In this document: piece by piece, positions 1 through 10,636 of the stretch
Layout: every line of letters starts with the position of its first letter
How positions within the stretch are numbered: the stretch's first letter is position 1
DNA from: Ophiostoma sp. CBS 140.51
Taxonomy: Eukaryota; Ascomycota; Sordariomycetes; Ophiostomatales; Ophiostomataceae
Assembly: GCA_029298735.1 (NCBI GenBank)
Contig: JANSLP010000331.1
Coordinates: 1 to 35,246, forward strand
Direction: 5' to 3'
Length of the DNA stretch: 35,246 nt
Translations under genes and position numbers: made by a program
Notes under the pieces: model-generated
Told to the model about the DNA's origin: nothing
Databases searched by the model: none
Seen by the model: the letters and a program-made list of their open reading frames with translations, nothing else

Positions 1-539
1 AACTAAAAAAAAAAAAAAAAAAAAAAAAAAAAGATAATTTCAGAAGTTGAAAGCCTAAAATATATTGAAAACGAACATGCAACCCCGAGAATAAAACTCA
101 AGCAAACAAACGCGCCCATCTATCTCTCCGTGGTATTTGCTACCATCAACTACTCCTGTGGCTCTCCTTGAGCCTACGATTAACTACTCGATTTCTGTGA
201 CTGCTGCTCGACAGTCCTTCTTTTGTGCTCCCGGAAAAAGTGTGTATAATAAAATGTGTACGCCTCATGATGCCCTCCCTCGTTCTCGTTCCCCAGCTCT
301 GTGAAATAAAAATAAAACCCACCCACGAAATTCTCCTTTACGTATCGAAACAGAATACAAAGAATAAAAGAACAGTATTAAACAATCTCCTCGTCGGTGT
401 TGTTGACGCCGTCCGCTCACTTTGTTCGCGTCTTTTTGTTTGCATCGTTCGCTTCGCTCACAATGTTGTCCCTCGGTCGCTTGCATTGTTCGCTTCGCTC
501 ACGATGTAGTCTTGACCGCCCACTCCGCTCGCTGCGCGG
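1..539. other. Left-edge noncoding region with A-run and short repeat
   Basis: No convincing gene is seen. An uninterrupted run of 28 A lies at 5-32. The region is AT-rich to about 400, then holds a 30-bp repeat at 441-470 and 482-511. It covers the 3' flank of the cohesin-loader gene, whose stop codon is at 540-542. Short reading frames here are built from the repeat and low-complexity DNA. Confidence 0.6.
441..511. repeat. Two imperfect 30-bp direct repeats
   Basis: The 30-bp units at 441-470 and 482-511 share the core GTTCGCTTCGCTCAC and differ at 3 of 30 positions by eye. They are offset by 41 bp. They sit about 30 bp beyond the stop of the minus-strand cohesin-loader gene, so they may lie in its 3' untranslated region. 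Confidence 0.6.
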
Positions 540-3500
540 CTAGATTTGCGTCCGCTCCCACGACTCATTCGCATACTGCACACCCGCCTGCCTCGCCACC
601 TGCGCCTGCGCCGTCTGGCCCTGCACCTCGTACGTGTCCGCCAGCATACCGTCGGCGACGCTCATCCACAGGATGTTGCCGCTCTTTTTGGCTTGCGTCG
701 AGCCGGCCTTGGCAGACTTCAGAGCCTGCTCGCCGACGACGTTCTCGAATAGGCGGTAGCGCATCGTGTTGAGCGCAATATTGAGGCACTGGGCGTTGCC
801 ACTGACGGTGGACCCGTTGAGACCTTGCTGGATATGGGACTTGATGTCGTGCATCGACAGAGGAGGCTCGGTGGTGATGGCGGCCATCACCAGACTGTAG
901 GCGGTCTTGATTTCCGGGTTGGGATGGTTGACACACGTCTGCTTGAGCTGCTCGACCAGCATGTTAATCTTGGGCTCATCTCTCAAACGGTTGAGCTGCA
1001 TAATCATGAGTCGGTTCATGGCGGCCAGCAGCTGAACTTCTTGGCGCAGGTGGCCCTCGTTGGCAGAGGCGGCATTGGCAGCGGCAGCAGCAGCAGCGGC
1101 TGGGCCGGCACTAGCGATAGCCGACGACGATCCTGGGGAACCGTCCGAGACGGCCGGCAGGGCCAACCTTGAATTCTCAAACAAGTGGAGGGCATCGTTG
1201 AGTTCACCCTGGCCCTGTTTGAGGACACCCTTGAGGTACAGCGCCAAGACGTCTAGGGGCCCATCGTTGGCTTCGGCTGTGGGCGTCTCGAGCTGCTTGA
1301 TGCACTCCTGGACTTTGGCCCAGTCGCAGTGGGTCGCTGCGTTGAGGCCCATCAAGACCAGCACGTACGACGACGTGTTGGCGCGCCAGCGGGACTCGTC
1401 AATGGCCTCGTGCAAGAAGATGGGTGCCAGTGGTTTGCTCGCGGAGCCTAAATCGTCAGCGTGTGAATGCAACAAAAACAATGGTGGTAGGGGCACTCAC
1501 TCTGTGACAGCATCTTCAGTGCTTCCGTCCAGTAGTCCATGCTCTTGCGGTCGGTGGTCTGCTGCTTTGGCGACAGTGTCAAACCAGAGTAGGCAAATCT
1601 AGTATGTTAGCAGTGTATATTAAGAGTAGAGTGGCGGAAGAGACTCACCCCAAAACGAAGGCCTTCACTTTGCTAAAGCTGGTTAGGACCAAAAAGTCGT
1701 TGGATTCACCGGGCTGCAGCACATCGCTCGTGTCGGCACTAATGGTGTGCGTGTTGGGCGTGTCTTTGCGCAGCGGCAGCAGCAGCTCACAGGCGTCGGA
1801 AGTCCACTGCGGTGACTCCTTGAGCTCCTCAAGACGGTTCTGCAGGTTGTTGAGTTTGTCTGTAAGTGCTTTCTCCTTTTGGTACAGACTGCACGCCAAA
1901 TCCAAAAGTAACCAAAGTACATCGAGCTGCGGAATGTGCACCGACTCGTCGAGCTGGTATTTGGACGCGGCGGCCATGCAGGTCTGGACGCGCTCAACGA
2001 CGTCGGGCTCGGTGGTGCGGAACAGGGCCAGCGCTTGCAGGAGGGATGCCAGGACATAAACGGCGTGGTCGCCGCGCTGTTCGGCTAACACCGTAATGCC
2101 GTGCAGGTTCTCGAGCGCATTGGTCTCGATGGGGTTGCCGCTCTGCAAATAAAACAAGGCCTTGAGGAAGCGGAAGGCATAGGTCCAGTATGTCTGGCGG
2201 CGGTCGGAGCAGTCGGCAATGTGCGTCTGGATGGAGATGAGGGCGGCCTTGGGTTTCCGGCGAAACAAGACCTTCATGAACAAGAACTGGACGTAAATCT
2301 TGAGGTCGGGCAGACGGTGCTTTTCGCATGTGGCAATGGCACTTTGCAGAGCTGTCTCAGCCTCCATGAGGTTCTCGGTTTCGGTACTCAAAATGGACGC
2401 GTAGCGGATCTTGATCTTGACTTCGATGCGCGGCGGGAACTTGAAGGTGCGGACGGCCGTATCTAGACAGCCCAGACCCGTCGCCAGCAGCTTGTAGTAC
2501 TCCTTGAGGCGGTCCTCGTTTCGTGACTTGGCCAGTGTTGGAGCTGCAGCTTGCGCCTTGGCCAGGCACTCGTCGGCAATGCACACAAGCAGTGCGGCGG
2601 CCTCGCCGGGTGTCCGTTTTGGGGCGGGCTTCACTTTGGCCGTGGAGGACCCGATACCACTGACGCTCGGCTTGCGAGGCGCCTTGACGGCCGCACCAGC
2701 ACCAACACCTGCAGCACCAACTGCTTTACCGCCAGCACCACCGACAGCGGCTGACGACTTGGCCGGTTTTTGCACACCACCCTTGGGCGAGACGCGAGGG
2801 CTGTTTGTCGGCAGTGGACTCGGCATGGGCGAGGGTGTGATGGAGGACTGCTTCCGCTGTTGGGGCTGCGGTTTTTGTTGTGTTATCGACGACGCTGGTG
2901 CCGCTTCGGGCTGTGGTGGAAGCGGCACTGGCTGCTTGGACGGGTCGGGGAGGGAGATGGGTTTCTTGGCCTGCTGGGACTTTTGCGGTTTTGGTGCCTT
3001 GGGCGGTTTCGCGGGTTTCGGTGTGTGCTGCTGCTGTGGCGAAGGTTTGGGCATCGGCGGTTGGACTAGCTGTTGCTGAAGCTGGTTGTGCGCGTGGGGT
3101 ACCTGGTGCATCTGTGGCGACTGCTGGTGAACTTGTTGTTGAACCTGTTGATGTTGATGCATCTGGGGCGACTGCAGCGATGGCTGGTGCTGGAGCAGCT
3201 GTGATGGTGTAATATGTTGCGGAAGGGGAGAGAACTGGGTGATGGCGGGCTGTGAGAGAGATTGTGACAGAGGTTGTGAGTTTGGTTGCGAGTGTTGCTG
3301 CTGCATAGGTTGCGACTGTGATAGGGACTGTTGGCGTTGCTTGGGCAGGTGTTGTGATTGCTGTCCTGGCGAGGCGCCGGTGAAGACGGGCATGTGCAAC
3401 TGCATCGGCGCCAACGACTGTTGCTGGTAGCGAGGCGACTGGTGTTGTTGCTGTTGCTGATGCTGTTGCGGTTGGTGCTGCTGTTGTTGCTGCTGCTGTT

Positions 3501-4245
3501 GCTGAGAAAGTTGTGGTAGCTGTTGTGGCAAGAACTGCAGCGGACTCGCCAGATGGTTGGTCGTCGGGGACGGCACCGTTGCGGTCACCGGAATCGAGAT
3601 GGGCGCCGACAAGTTTGGCGAGACGGACATGCCGTTGTGCTGGAAGGAAAAGGAGTTGCCGTTGCTCGAGGACATGGAGGGTGTCCGTTGGACAGGGACG
3701 GGGAACTGCATGTGGTTCTGCTGGGGCGACGGCTGGAAGCGTTGTTGGTGTTGAGGTTGGTGGTGTTGTTGTTGCGGCTGGTGATGCTGCTGCTGCTGGT
3801 GTTGTTGATGCTGTTGCGGCAGCTGACCGAGCGGCGAGTGCATCAGGTTGGGGCTCGTGTACTGTGGATGCGGCAGGCCCTGATTGTAGAACTGCGGTGA
3901 TGGAAGTGGACGTGCCTGCTGGTGTTGTTGGTACTGGCTGCCACCACCAAGGCCTCCGTTGAGGTTGCCGAGACCGCCTAGTCCTGCCATGCCGTTCAAA
4001 CTCATGGGACTGCCGAGGCCGCCGCCGTTGGCCATGCTGTTCATTCCGTTGGGCATGCCGTTACTCATACCGTTGCCCATACCGTTCATGCCCATGGGAG
4101 AGCCCATAGACGAGCCCATCGAGCCCATCGACGACGCCATTTGCGGGCCGTTGAGGGAGTAGCCCATTGAGCCCATTGGGACAGAGCCGGGAACCATGTG
4201 CTGGTCGTTGTAGGCCTGCTGCCCGGGGGGCAGAGAGCCGCTCAT
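540..4245 (-). CDS. MAU2: Cohesin loading factor MAU2/SCC4 with long Q-rich N-terminus
   Basis: Predicted 1200 aa in three exons: 4245-1649, 1598-1501 and 1447-540. The introns are 1599-1648 (50 bp) and 1448-1500 (53 bp), with GTGAGT donors; the joins restore one frame (…AFVLG/FAYSGL…, …KMLSQ/SSASK…). MAU2/Scc4 partners Scc2/NIPBL to load cohesin onto chromatin. Residues from about 549 onward form a helical TPR-like repeat region typical of the Cohesin_load family, including LKEYYKLLATGLGCLDTAV and the C-terminal LRQEVQLLAAMNRLMIMQL. Residues 1-548 are low complexity: Met/Gly/Asn repeats, then long Gln/His/Pro tracts, then Lys/Pro/Ala segments. That makes the protein much longer than yeast Scc4 (about 620 aa). 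The start at 4245 is the first ATG of the open frame. Family call is strong; the biological extent of the N-terminus is less certain. Confidence 0.9.
3400..3860 (-). repeat. Poly-glutamine/histidine coding tracts in MAU2
   Basis: Within MAU2 exon 1, CAG/CAA/CAC codons form dense repeats, read as tgttgctgttg on the plus strand. They encode Q runs of up to nine residues interrupted by H and P. CAG and CAA are mixed rather than pure, which usually makes such tracts more stable. The composition resembles prion-like or condensate-forming disordered regions. Confidence 0.75.
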
Positions 4246-5702
4246 GGTCGGTGCATATAGAGGGGTATACCGGTCGAGAGAATAGAAAGTCGCGCAAGGG
4301 TTTGACGCGCATGGATGACGCGCAAGGTCAACGCGGTCAAGAAAGTCGGAGGAGGCCGGGATGGATGCCGAAGACGCGATGGAGATGAAAGTCGGGATGG
4401 ACGGACGACGATGGATTGGATAATGAGGTGCGCCGGCTGATGCGATTGTTGTCGTCGATTGATTCCTAAAGGATCGTGTCGATGGTGATGTCAGGCGCGT
4501 GACAGGGGTAACGGGGGAAGGGGGTCGTTGGTTTGGTGATGACCGAAGTGGATGCGGACGTTGGCGATGTTGGGAAATTGGGAAATTGAGAAATTCCGAG
4601 TTGTTGCGGCCAGGTGGCTGACAGAAGACTCAGGAGTTGTGTCTGTTGGATGTGGCGCGGTCGTTGCGCGAGGATGGAGTTATGCGCAATGATGGACTGG
4701 GTAGACGACAAGATCGGATGCGCTCGAGGAGATGTCGCGAAGAGGAATAATGGGGAAGGGTCGTAGAAGGGGTGTCGTGGAGGGAGGTCGTGTGTTTGGT
4801 GGTTGTGTCTTGTTTAGGCGCGCGGACTGGGAATGGACGATGGGACGGGGGCAGACTCCACCCGGGGACTTTGGGACTTTGGACGAGTGTCACTCCTTCT
4901 CTCTTTGGGAGGGCTTGGGGGGCACGGGTTTTGGATTTTGGGCTATTCTCCAGCCGGAGTGTGCCAGTTGTGCCAGTGGTGCTGCGCCAGAATGAGTGAG
5001 AAAAGAGGGAAGGAACGGCGTACGCGATGCGATGTGGCTGAGTGTGGCGTCAGGATTCAGCGATGATGACTAAGAAAAAGAGTGGTCCGTGCGACTGTCG
5101 AAAGTCGAACAGAGCAGAAGAGGAAATGCCTCGAGCGCAGTGGGTGGGGCGGGCGCGGGACCTGACAGATCAGTGGACTTTAGCGTGCCGCGCAGTGCGA
5201 CAGAGAGCCACAGTGAAGGCAGGCCATTCGCAGTCATTGCGACAGAAAACGACAAGCCTGACTGATTTTGAATGAAGCTATTCGCTGCCAAGTGTGCCGA
5301 GGCTCAGATTTCTTTGGTCTTTTTGCACCACCAAATCTGCACCAAAAGTGTACCAAGACTGCACCAAGAAATGCACCCACCACGGAGACGGCCTGCTTTG
5401 GACATCCGTCTCCGGGACGGTGGGACAAGGTTGCCACGTTAGATGGAGCTCGAGGAAATAAAAGAGAAGAAAATTGAAAAGGAAAAAGAGCGGCCTGGAA
5501 CGATGTGAAATCGTAGCATTTTGTCTTTCTGTCTTTTCTTCTCTCGTCCCGTTTAATGTCTGTATTTACAGCTCGAATTCGTTTTGCATTACCCCAATTG
5601 ACCCCTCTGTTTCAACGTCATAGATCAAGACCTAGACGAGCGCATATCTGTTTGTTTCTTCCGTCTTTTGCTCGACATACTCGACACCGCAGCATCTTCA
5701 CC
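4246..5702. other. Intergenic region between divergent MAU2 and hydrolase genes
   Basis: This 1.46-kb stretch between two outward-facing genes should hold both promoters and 5' untranslated regions. The first 800 bp are rich in short G/A motifs on the plus strand. About 5310-5380 carries several loosely spaced GCACCAA motifs. No reading frame has protein-like composition, and no TATA box or known operator stands out. Confidence 0.5.
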
Positions 5703-7322
5703 ATGGACTGGTTCGGCCGTGCCAGCGTCGAGTTTACGCACTCGGCCTCGCCGCTGCAGCTGGCGTTGAAGGGAGTCAACAAGAACAAGAACGGAAGCAG
5801 TAATGGCGCTGCCTCTTCTCCTTCTCAGACAACCGACCTGGCTACACTCTGCCGCGACAGCACGCCCGTCTGCCAACTCAACCCCTTGCTTTTTAATGGC
5901 CACCTCCAGACCATGTGGACAGCCGTCGCCAAGGGCGCGCCCGAGATTTACTACAAGCGCCGCATCTTTGAAGCCGACCACAAACTGTACACGGGCTCCT
6001 TTGCCGTCGACTTTGCCGTGCCGCCGTACGAGGACCAGCACCGTCCAGAAGATGCAGCTCTTCCGCCGAGGACGTCCTATTTCGACGAGGATGGGTTCAA
6101 GAATATTGGGTCCTCCGACACCCGCCCGATGCTGCTGGTCCTGCACGGCCTGTCGGGCGGCTCGTACGAGGTGTACCTGCGCCATTGTTTGGCTCCCCTG
6201 CTGGACGCCGACGACCTGCCCTGGGAAATCGCCGTCGTCAATGCCCGCGGCTGTGCCGGCAGCGAGATTACGAGCGGCGTGCTCTTCAATGCGCGGGCGA
6301 CGTGGGATGTGCGGCAGGTGGCGCAGTGGGCGCGGGCGACGTTTCCCAATCGTCCGCTGTTTGGCTTGGGCTTCTCGCTGGGCGCCAACATCTTGACAAA
6401 CTATGTCGGCGAAGAGGGCGCCAACTGCCCCCTCAAGGCGGCCATCGTGGTGGGCAATCCATTCGACCTGCAGGTGTCCAACAAGTTTTTGCAGAGCAAT
6501 TTCATGGGCCGCAACCTCTATGAGACGGTTATGGGGAGTAAGTCAGTGGTGGTGGACGATATGTTGTGGTGGTGGTGTTGAAGTTGAGAGACGACGTTGA
6601 CGTGACGTTGAAGCTGACAATGCACTCCTTCTAGGCAACATGAAGAAGCTGATTAATCGGCACCGGGAGGCCATCCTCGAGCACACGGACCTCGACCTGG
6701 ACCGCATCAACCAAATCAAAACGCTCTACGAGTTTGACCGTGAAGTGCAGTATGTATCTCAAATCTCCACTCTTGCTGACGGACAACACAAGATTGGACA
6801 GACGTCGAATCGGATCGATTTTACCACCAAACATAGTGCTGACATCCTTTCCCTTGCGTGCAACAGATGCCCGACCTGGGGCTACCCGACAGAAGAGGCA
6901 TATTACCGCGACGCCTCGTCCTGCGACTCCCTGCTCAACATTCGCATTCCGTTCATGGCTCTGCAGGCCAAGGATGACCCTGTATGTCCCATGCGTAGCC
7001 ACAGCTTCCTTAGCCGTGATTTTAGTTTGCTAACTCCTCCTTGTAGATCGCCGTTGCAGAGGCCGTCCCTTATGGCGAGTTCAAGCACAACCCCTACACC
7101 GTCCTGTGCATGACCTCTTTGGGCGGCCACTTGTCGTGGTTTGAGCCCGGCGGTGGCCGCTGGCACGCCAAGCCCGTCTCGCAATTCCTGCACAAGATGG
7201 CCGTCGAGGTCGACCTTGACGCCATCCCGCGCGACCTGCACGACGTCAACACGAAGCAGCGCAAGGGTGTCAACTACAGCCCGCTGCGCCGGAAGATGGA
7301 GATCAATTTGGATGAGGCATAG
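5703..7322 (+). CDS. Alpha/beta hydrolase, ABHD1/3 / YheT / EHT1-EEB1 family
   Basis: Predicted 446 aa in four exons: 5703-6537, 6635-6749, 6867-6981 and 7047-7322. Introns are 97, 117 and 65 bp with GTAAGT/GTATGT donors. The family includes yeast medium-chain acyl-ethanol acyltransferase/esterases Eht1 and Eeb1 and the lipid hydrolases ABHD1/3. The nucleophile elbow GLGFSLGAN places Ser at about 225. The acid Asp lies in AKDDP at about 353-354, and the catalytic His in LGGHLSW at about 383. The preceding LHGLSGGSYEVYLRH supplies the HG oxyanion segment. The ATG at 5703 sits in CACCATGG and is the preferred start. The frame stays open upstream to an ATG at 5556 in a weak context, adding a basic 49-aa extension. 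The exact acyl substrate cannot be read from sequence. Confidence 0.9.
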
Positions 7323-7823
7323 GCCTGGCCGTCAGGCCAGGGCTATATTGTTTGTATCATTTTGCATATATGGCGTATTTTGGAGATTTGCATAGCACTG
7401 TGTGATAGGAACGCAGACGATACTAATTGTAGATAATATACATTTGATAGACATGATGAAAATAAGCTATGATGATTACTGGGTATCTATACACGATAGT
7501 TTTTGGTTGGTGGAGGGCCTTTGACTTGACAGGAGAGTTGTGTTATTGGGAAGATGCCCAAGTAAAGAGTACACCAATACAGCCTCTCGCTGTATGCCCG
7601 TATAAAAGATAGACGCCGTAAGCCGTGCAAGATGCCATGCGAGAACAGTCTGGTGCTTGAAAGCTGGAAGATGGTGAATAGTCTCCGAACGGCCTGTTGC
7701 CGTGTTGTAGTGATGTCGCTGATGAATGGTTGAAAGTGATGCAAATCGGCTCGGCGCTTAAGTTGGTGTTGGTCTGGGAGTTGCCAACAAGTTGTTGGAA
7801 ACCCCATCTCGCCTTGTTGTCCC
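7323..7823. other. Convergent 3' intergenic region (hydrolase and LOC1)
   Basis: About 500 bp between the two 3' ends. AT-rich sequence at 7345-7500 (for example TAGATAATATACATTTGATAG) is compatible with polyadenylation signals for the plus-strand gene. No coding potential is recognised. Confidence 0.5.
7324..7341 (+). other. Small hairpin just after the hydrolase stop codon
   Basis: CCTGGCC at 7324-7330 and GGCCAGG at 7335-7341 pair perfectly around a GTCA loop, starting one base after the TAG stop. It would be a 7-bp GC-rich hairpin in the 3' untranslated region. Its function is unknown and it could be chance. Confidence 0.4.
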
Positions 7824-8500
7824 TCACTCGGCCTCGCCGCCGGCAAAGGAGACGCGCTTCTTCTTGGGCTTGACGGCCTTGGTGCCGGCCGCCGACAAAT
7901 GACCAACGCTCTCCTCGGCATCCTCAGCACCCTCCTTGCCAGGCCGCTTCCGCTTCTTGCGCAGCGACTGCTTCTTCTCGTCCAGCTTCGTCTGCCGCTC
8001 CGACTCCTTCTTCTCGGCCTCGGCCAGGCGTGCCTGCCGGATCTCCTCCATCTGCCGCGACTTCATAATCTTGGACTCAATCTGTCCGTCCTTTTCCGCC
8101 TGCACCATCGCCAGGATCGTGGTCATGCTTTCCTGCACACTGTTAGGCCAATTCAACCTAAATTCCAGGGGGTGTAACGTACTTTATCATCCACAAAAAC
8201 CTTGCCCTTCTTCTTGCCTTTGGGCTTCTGCACGCCAACCGGGGTGATGGTGTTGAGTTTCGGGATGTCGAGCTCTTTCTCGGAGTAGGTGCGGGTCTTG
8301 CGGCGCCGTTGCAGCAGCTCCAGCATCTTGGAGCGGCCACTGTTGAGCTGCGAGGCTGGGATCTTGCCCTTGTCGCGTTTGGTCTTAACGACGCCTTCGG
8401 CCACATTGCTGCGACTGCCGCCTCTCGACGCCGTCTTGCTGTTTTTGATGCCGGACCCGTTGGCCGCATGTTTGTTTTTTATTGTCTTTGTGGGGGCCAT
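7824..8500 (-). CDS. LOC1: 60S ribosomal subunit assembly/export protein LOC1
   Basis: Predicted 208 aa in two exons, 8500-8183 and 8132-7824. The intron at 8133-8182 (50 bp) has donor GTACGT, branch CCTAAC and acceptor TGCAG; the junction reads FVDDK/ESMTTILAMVQAEK. Loc1 is a nucleolar RNA-binding protein needed for 60S maturation; in yeast it also acts in localised mRNA handling. The protein is highly basic, with N- and C-terminal lysine/arginine clusters (for example KPKGKKKGKVF and KKRKRPGK) and a central charged helix (EEIRQARLAEAEKKESERQ). TYSEKELDIPKLNTITPVG matches the conserved core of filamentous-fungal Loc1. It diverges from HIS3, with 407 bp between starts. Confidence 0.9.
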
Positions 8501-8907
8501 TTTGATGTGGTGATGTCGACGTGGTGGTGTTCAAGGAAGACCTGTGTTCGAAGATGAGGAAGAGGCTGGATTTGCGGCAGAATCTGCAGTGAAATTTCGT
8601 GGTGAGAAAGGACGGCGGACTTATCGATAAGAAAAAAAAGTTGACAAGGCCTAGAAAAGTTGAGTGGGCCCATATCCGCAACCAAACATCGCTATTGGCT
8701 AGCGCATTCTTGCCAGGAACGCCCCCAAGACACCGGAGCATGGTCACCGCATGGCTAATGACAGCGCTGTGACTCGCCCGCTAAAAATACGAATCTGGAG
8801 AAGGACGAAAAGAGAAAGAGCCTTTCCACGTCTACGCTCCTTCTGCTTTACCATTCCCACCCATTGACACTTCTCACCCTTCGAGACAACTTTCACACCC
8901 ACCCACC
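8501..8907. other. Divergent LOC1/HIS3 promoter region
   Basis: A 407-bp shared upstream region. It contains TGACTCG at 8770-8776, a Gcn4/CPC1-like core. Sequence near HIS3 becomes pyrimidine-rich, as is usual for fungal 5' leaders. No gene lies within it. Confidence 0.55.
8770..8776 (+). promoter_or_regulatory. Candidate CPC1/Gcn4 binding site upstream of HIS3
   Basis: TGACTCG matches six of seven positions of the Gcn4/CPC1 site TGACTCA and lies 138 bp upstream of the HIS3 ATG. Histidine genes are classic targets of general amino acid control. A single motif of this length can also occur by chance. Confidence 0.35.
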
Positions 8908-9675
8908 ATGGCCGCAACAACGTCTGCCCCCCGCTGGGCGGCCCTTGCCCGCGACACCAACGAGACCTCCATCCAGCTCGCCCTCAACCTCGACGGCGGC
9001 TCGTTCCCGCCAGAGACGGACGAGCGCGTGCTCAAGCTCGTCGAGGACAGCTCCAAGGGCGGCCATGCCGCGCAGACCAGCAAGTCCCAGACGATTATCC
9101 TGCAGACCGGCATTGGCTTCTTGGATCACATGCTGCACGCCCTGTCTAAGCACGCCGGCTGGTCGCTCGTCATCACCTGCAAGGGTGATCTTCACAGTAG
9201 GTGCCCCATGCTCAATATGACCCCCCTCTCGCACAAGTATTCTAATGCGTACCCTCCCCCAGTCGACGACCATCACACGGCCGAAGACGTCTGCATCGCC
9301 CTCGGCTACGCCTTCAACAAGGCTCTCGGCAGTGCCGCCGGCATCGCCCGCTTTGGCTCCGCCTACGCCCCGCTCGACGAGGCCCTGTCGCGCGCCGTCG
9401 TCGACATCTCCAACCGCCCTTACTCGGTCATTGAGCTCGGCCTCAAGCGCGAAAAGATTGGCGACCTCAGTTGCGAAATGATTCCCCACTGCCTGCAGAG
9501 CTTCGCCCAGGGCGCGCGCATCACGCTGCACGTCGACTGTCTGCGCGGCTTCAACGACCACCACCGGGCCGAGAGTGCGTTCAAGGCTCTGGCGGTGGCG
9601 GTGCGTCTGGCTACGAGCAAGGTGGCGGGCAAGGAGGGCGAGATTCCGAGCACCAAGGGGACGTTGAGTGTTTAA
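8908..9675 (+). CDS. HIS3: Imidazoleglycerol-phosphate dehydratase
   Basis: Predicted 233 aa in two exons, 8908-9196 and 9263-9675. The intron at 9197-9262 (donor GTAGGT, acceptor CCCCCAG) rejoins the frame as GDLH/IDDHHTAEDV. The enzyme dehydrates imidazole glycerol phosphate to imidazole acetol phosphate in histidine synthesis and is Mn-dependent. The metal-binding His-rich motifs are visible: GFLDHMLHALSKH, DDHHTAEDVCIALG and RGFNDHHRAESAFKAL. Length is normal for a single-function fungal HIS3. The intron is 66 bp, a multiple of three, and has no in-frame stop, so unspliced mRNA would still be open but with 22 extra residues at the active site. The ATG at 8908 sits in CACCATGG. Confidence 0.97.
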   Translation: MAATTSAPRWAALARDTNETSIQLALNLDGGSFPPETDERVLKLVEDSSKGGHAAQTSKSQTIILQTGIGFLDHMLHALSKHAGWSLVITCKGDLHSRCPMLNMTPLSHKYSNAYPPPVDDHHTAEDVCIALGYAFNKALGSAAGIARFGSAYAPLDEALSRAVVDISNRPYSVIELGLKREKIGDLSCEMIPHCLQSFAQGARITLHVDCLRGFNDHHRAESAFKALAVAVRLATSKVAGKEGEIPSTKGTLSV

Positions 9676-10268
9676 GACCACGGACACGGATCACGACGCG
9701 CGGACCGTGGAGTGTACGTGGAGTGGACGTGGAGTGGGCAGAAATGAGTGGGTTGGTTACATATATAGTCACGTAGACAAAAGCGAGAAAAATAGAGCAA
9801 AATCAAGTACATGAAAAGACTGCAGTTTACGTGGGAGAAGAGTATCACAGCCTGTCGAGAAACGGAGATGTCTCGGCTTGTAAAAGGCTGAGAGACGAGA
9901 TGGAGACATCGTCAAGTTGCTAACGGTTGGGATGAAAATTATGTGAAAAATACCAGCATGCAAGGCTTCAAAACGGTTTACAACGGTCAAAAATCATCCA
10001 ATTGAACAGACTTGTCGTTCAAATGTCTGTCGGTTTGAGGTTTGAGAAGGCTGTCTATTGTTACTGTGTACCTTTTCAAGTGCAGGCGCCTGTTGTACCC
10101 CACTATGACGCAGACCCGCTGGCCGTTAGTGGTCGTCCGCGCATCGGCATTCATTCCAGCTCCCAAAAAGCAAAGCCCGGCCCACGCGACATCAGATCAT
10201 GCATCAACGGTCTTACATAAAGAGTTTTAAAAGCTTCAATTCACATCACACCCCATCACACCCACGCC
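9676..10268. other. Intergenic region HIS3 to RCF3-like gene
   Basis: About 590 bp. The 3' flank of HIS3 contains repeated GTGGAGTG motifs (about 9708-9738). A weak inverted pair ATGTCTC/GAGACAT lies near 9868-9910. The promoter side of the next gene is AT-rich close to its start. No gene recognised. Confidence 0.45.
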
Positions 10269-10636
10269 ATGCGCACCTCTATCCACGACGAGGAGGCCAA
10301 CGTCGCCGGCTGGGAGGCCGTCCGCGGCGCCGTGTATGGCGCTACAAAGTACGGCGTGGCTTTTGCGCTTCTGGGCGGCATTGGCCAGGCCATGTCGCCT
10401 CTTTACCGGGGGTTGACCATTCAATTCAAGGTGTACGTCGCTCCTATCTCCGGGAAAACAGATTGAATCCTCGCTCACTTCCTAGATACATACAAATGTC
10501 CGGCATGGTACTCGGAAGCATGCTGGAGGCGGACAGCCGACTGCGCCTCTACGAAGCGAACATGCGGCAGCAACGGCGGATTGCACGGCATCAAGCAAAG
10601 ATACGCGCACTGGAAGAAGAGGACAATGGGAAGTAG
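10269..10636 (+). CDS. Small membrane protein resembling Rcf3 (respiratory supercomplex factor)
   Basis: Predicted 104 aa in two exons, 10269-10432 and 10486-10636. The intron at 10433-10485 has donor GTACGT and acceptor CCTAG; the junction reads IQFKV/YIQMSGMVLG. There are two hydrophobic stretches, about residues 21-46 and 53-68, separated by YRGLTIQFK, then LEADSRLRLYEANMRQQRR and a charged tail. This layout (helix, basic linker, helix, then an ADxxL-type amphipathic stretch) matches my recollection of yeast Rcf3 and the Hig1-like family, inner mitochondrial membrane proteins that modulate cytochrome oxidase. No alignment was possible, so the name is tentative; the gene itself is convincing. 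Confidence 0.6.

Noticed and set aside
5..32. Poly-A run as a retrotransposon or processed-pseudogene tail
   Set aside because: No reverse-transcriptase or gene remnant precedes it and it abuts the window edge, so a simple run or assembly feature is likelier.
9868..9910. ATGTCTC/GAGACAT inverted pair downstream of HIS3
   Set aside because: Only 7 bp with a long mismatched loop; too weak to call a terminator or element.
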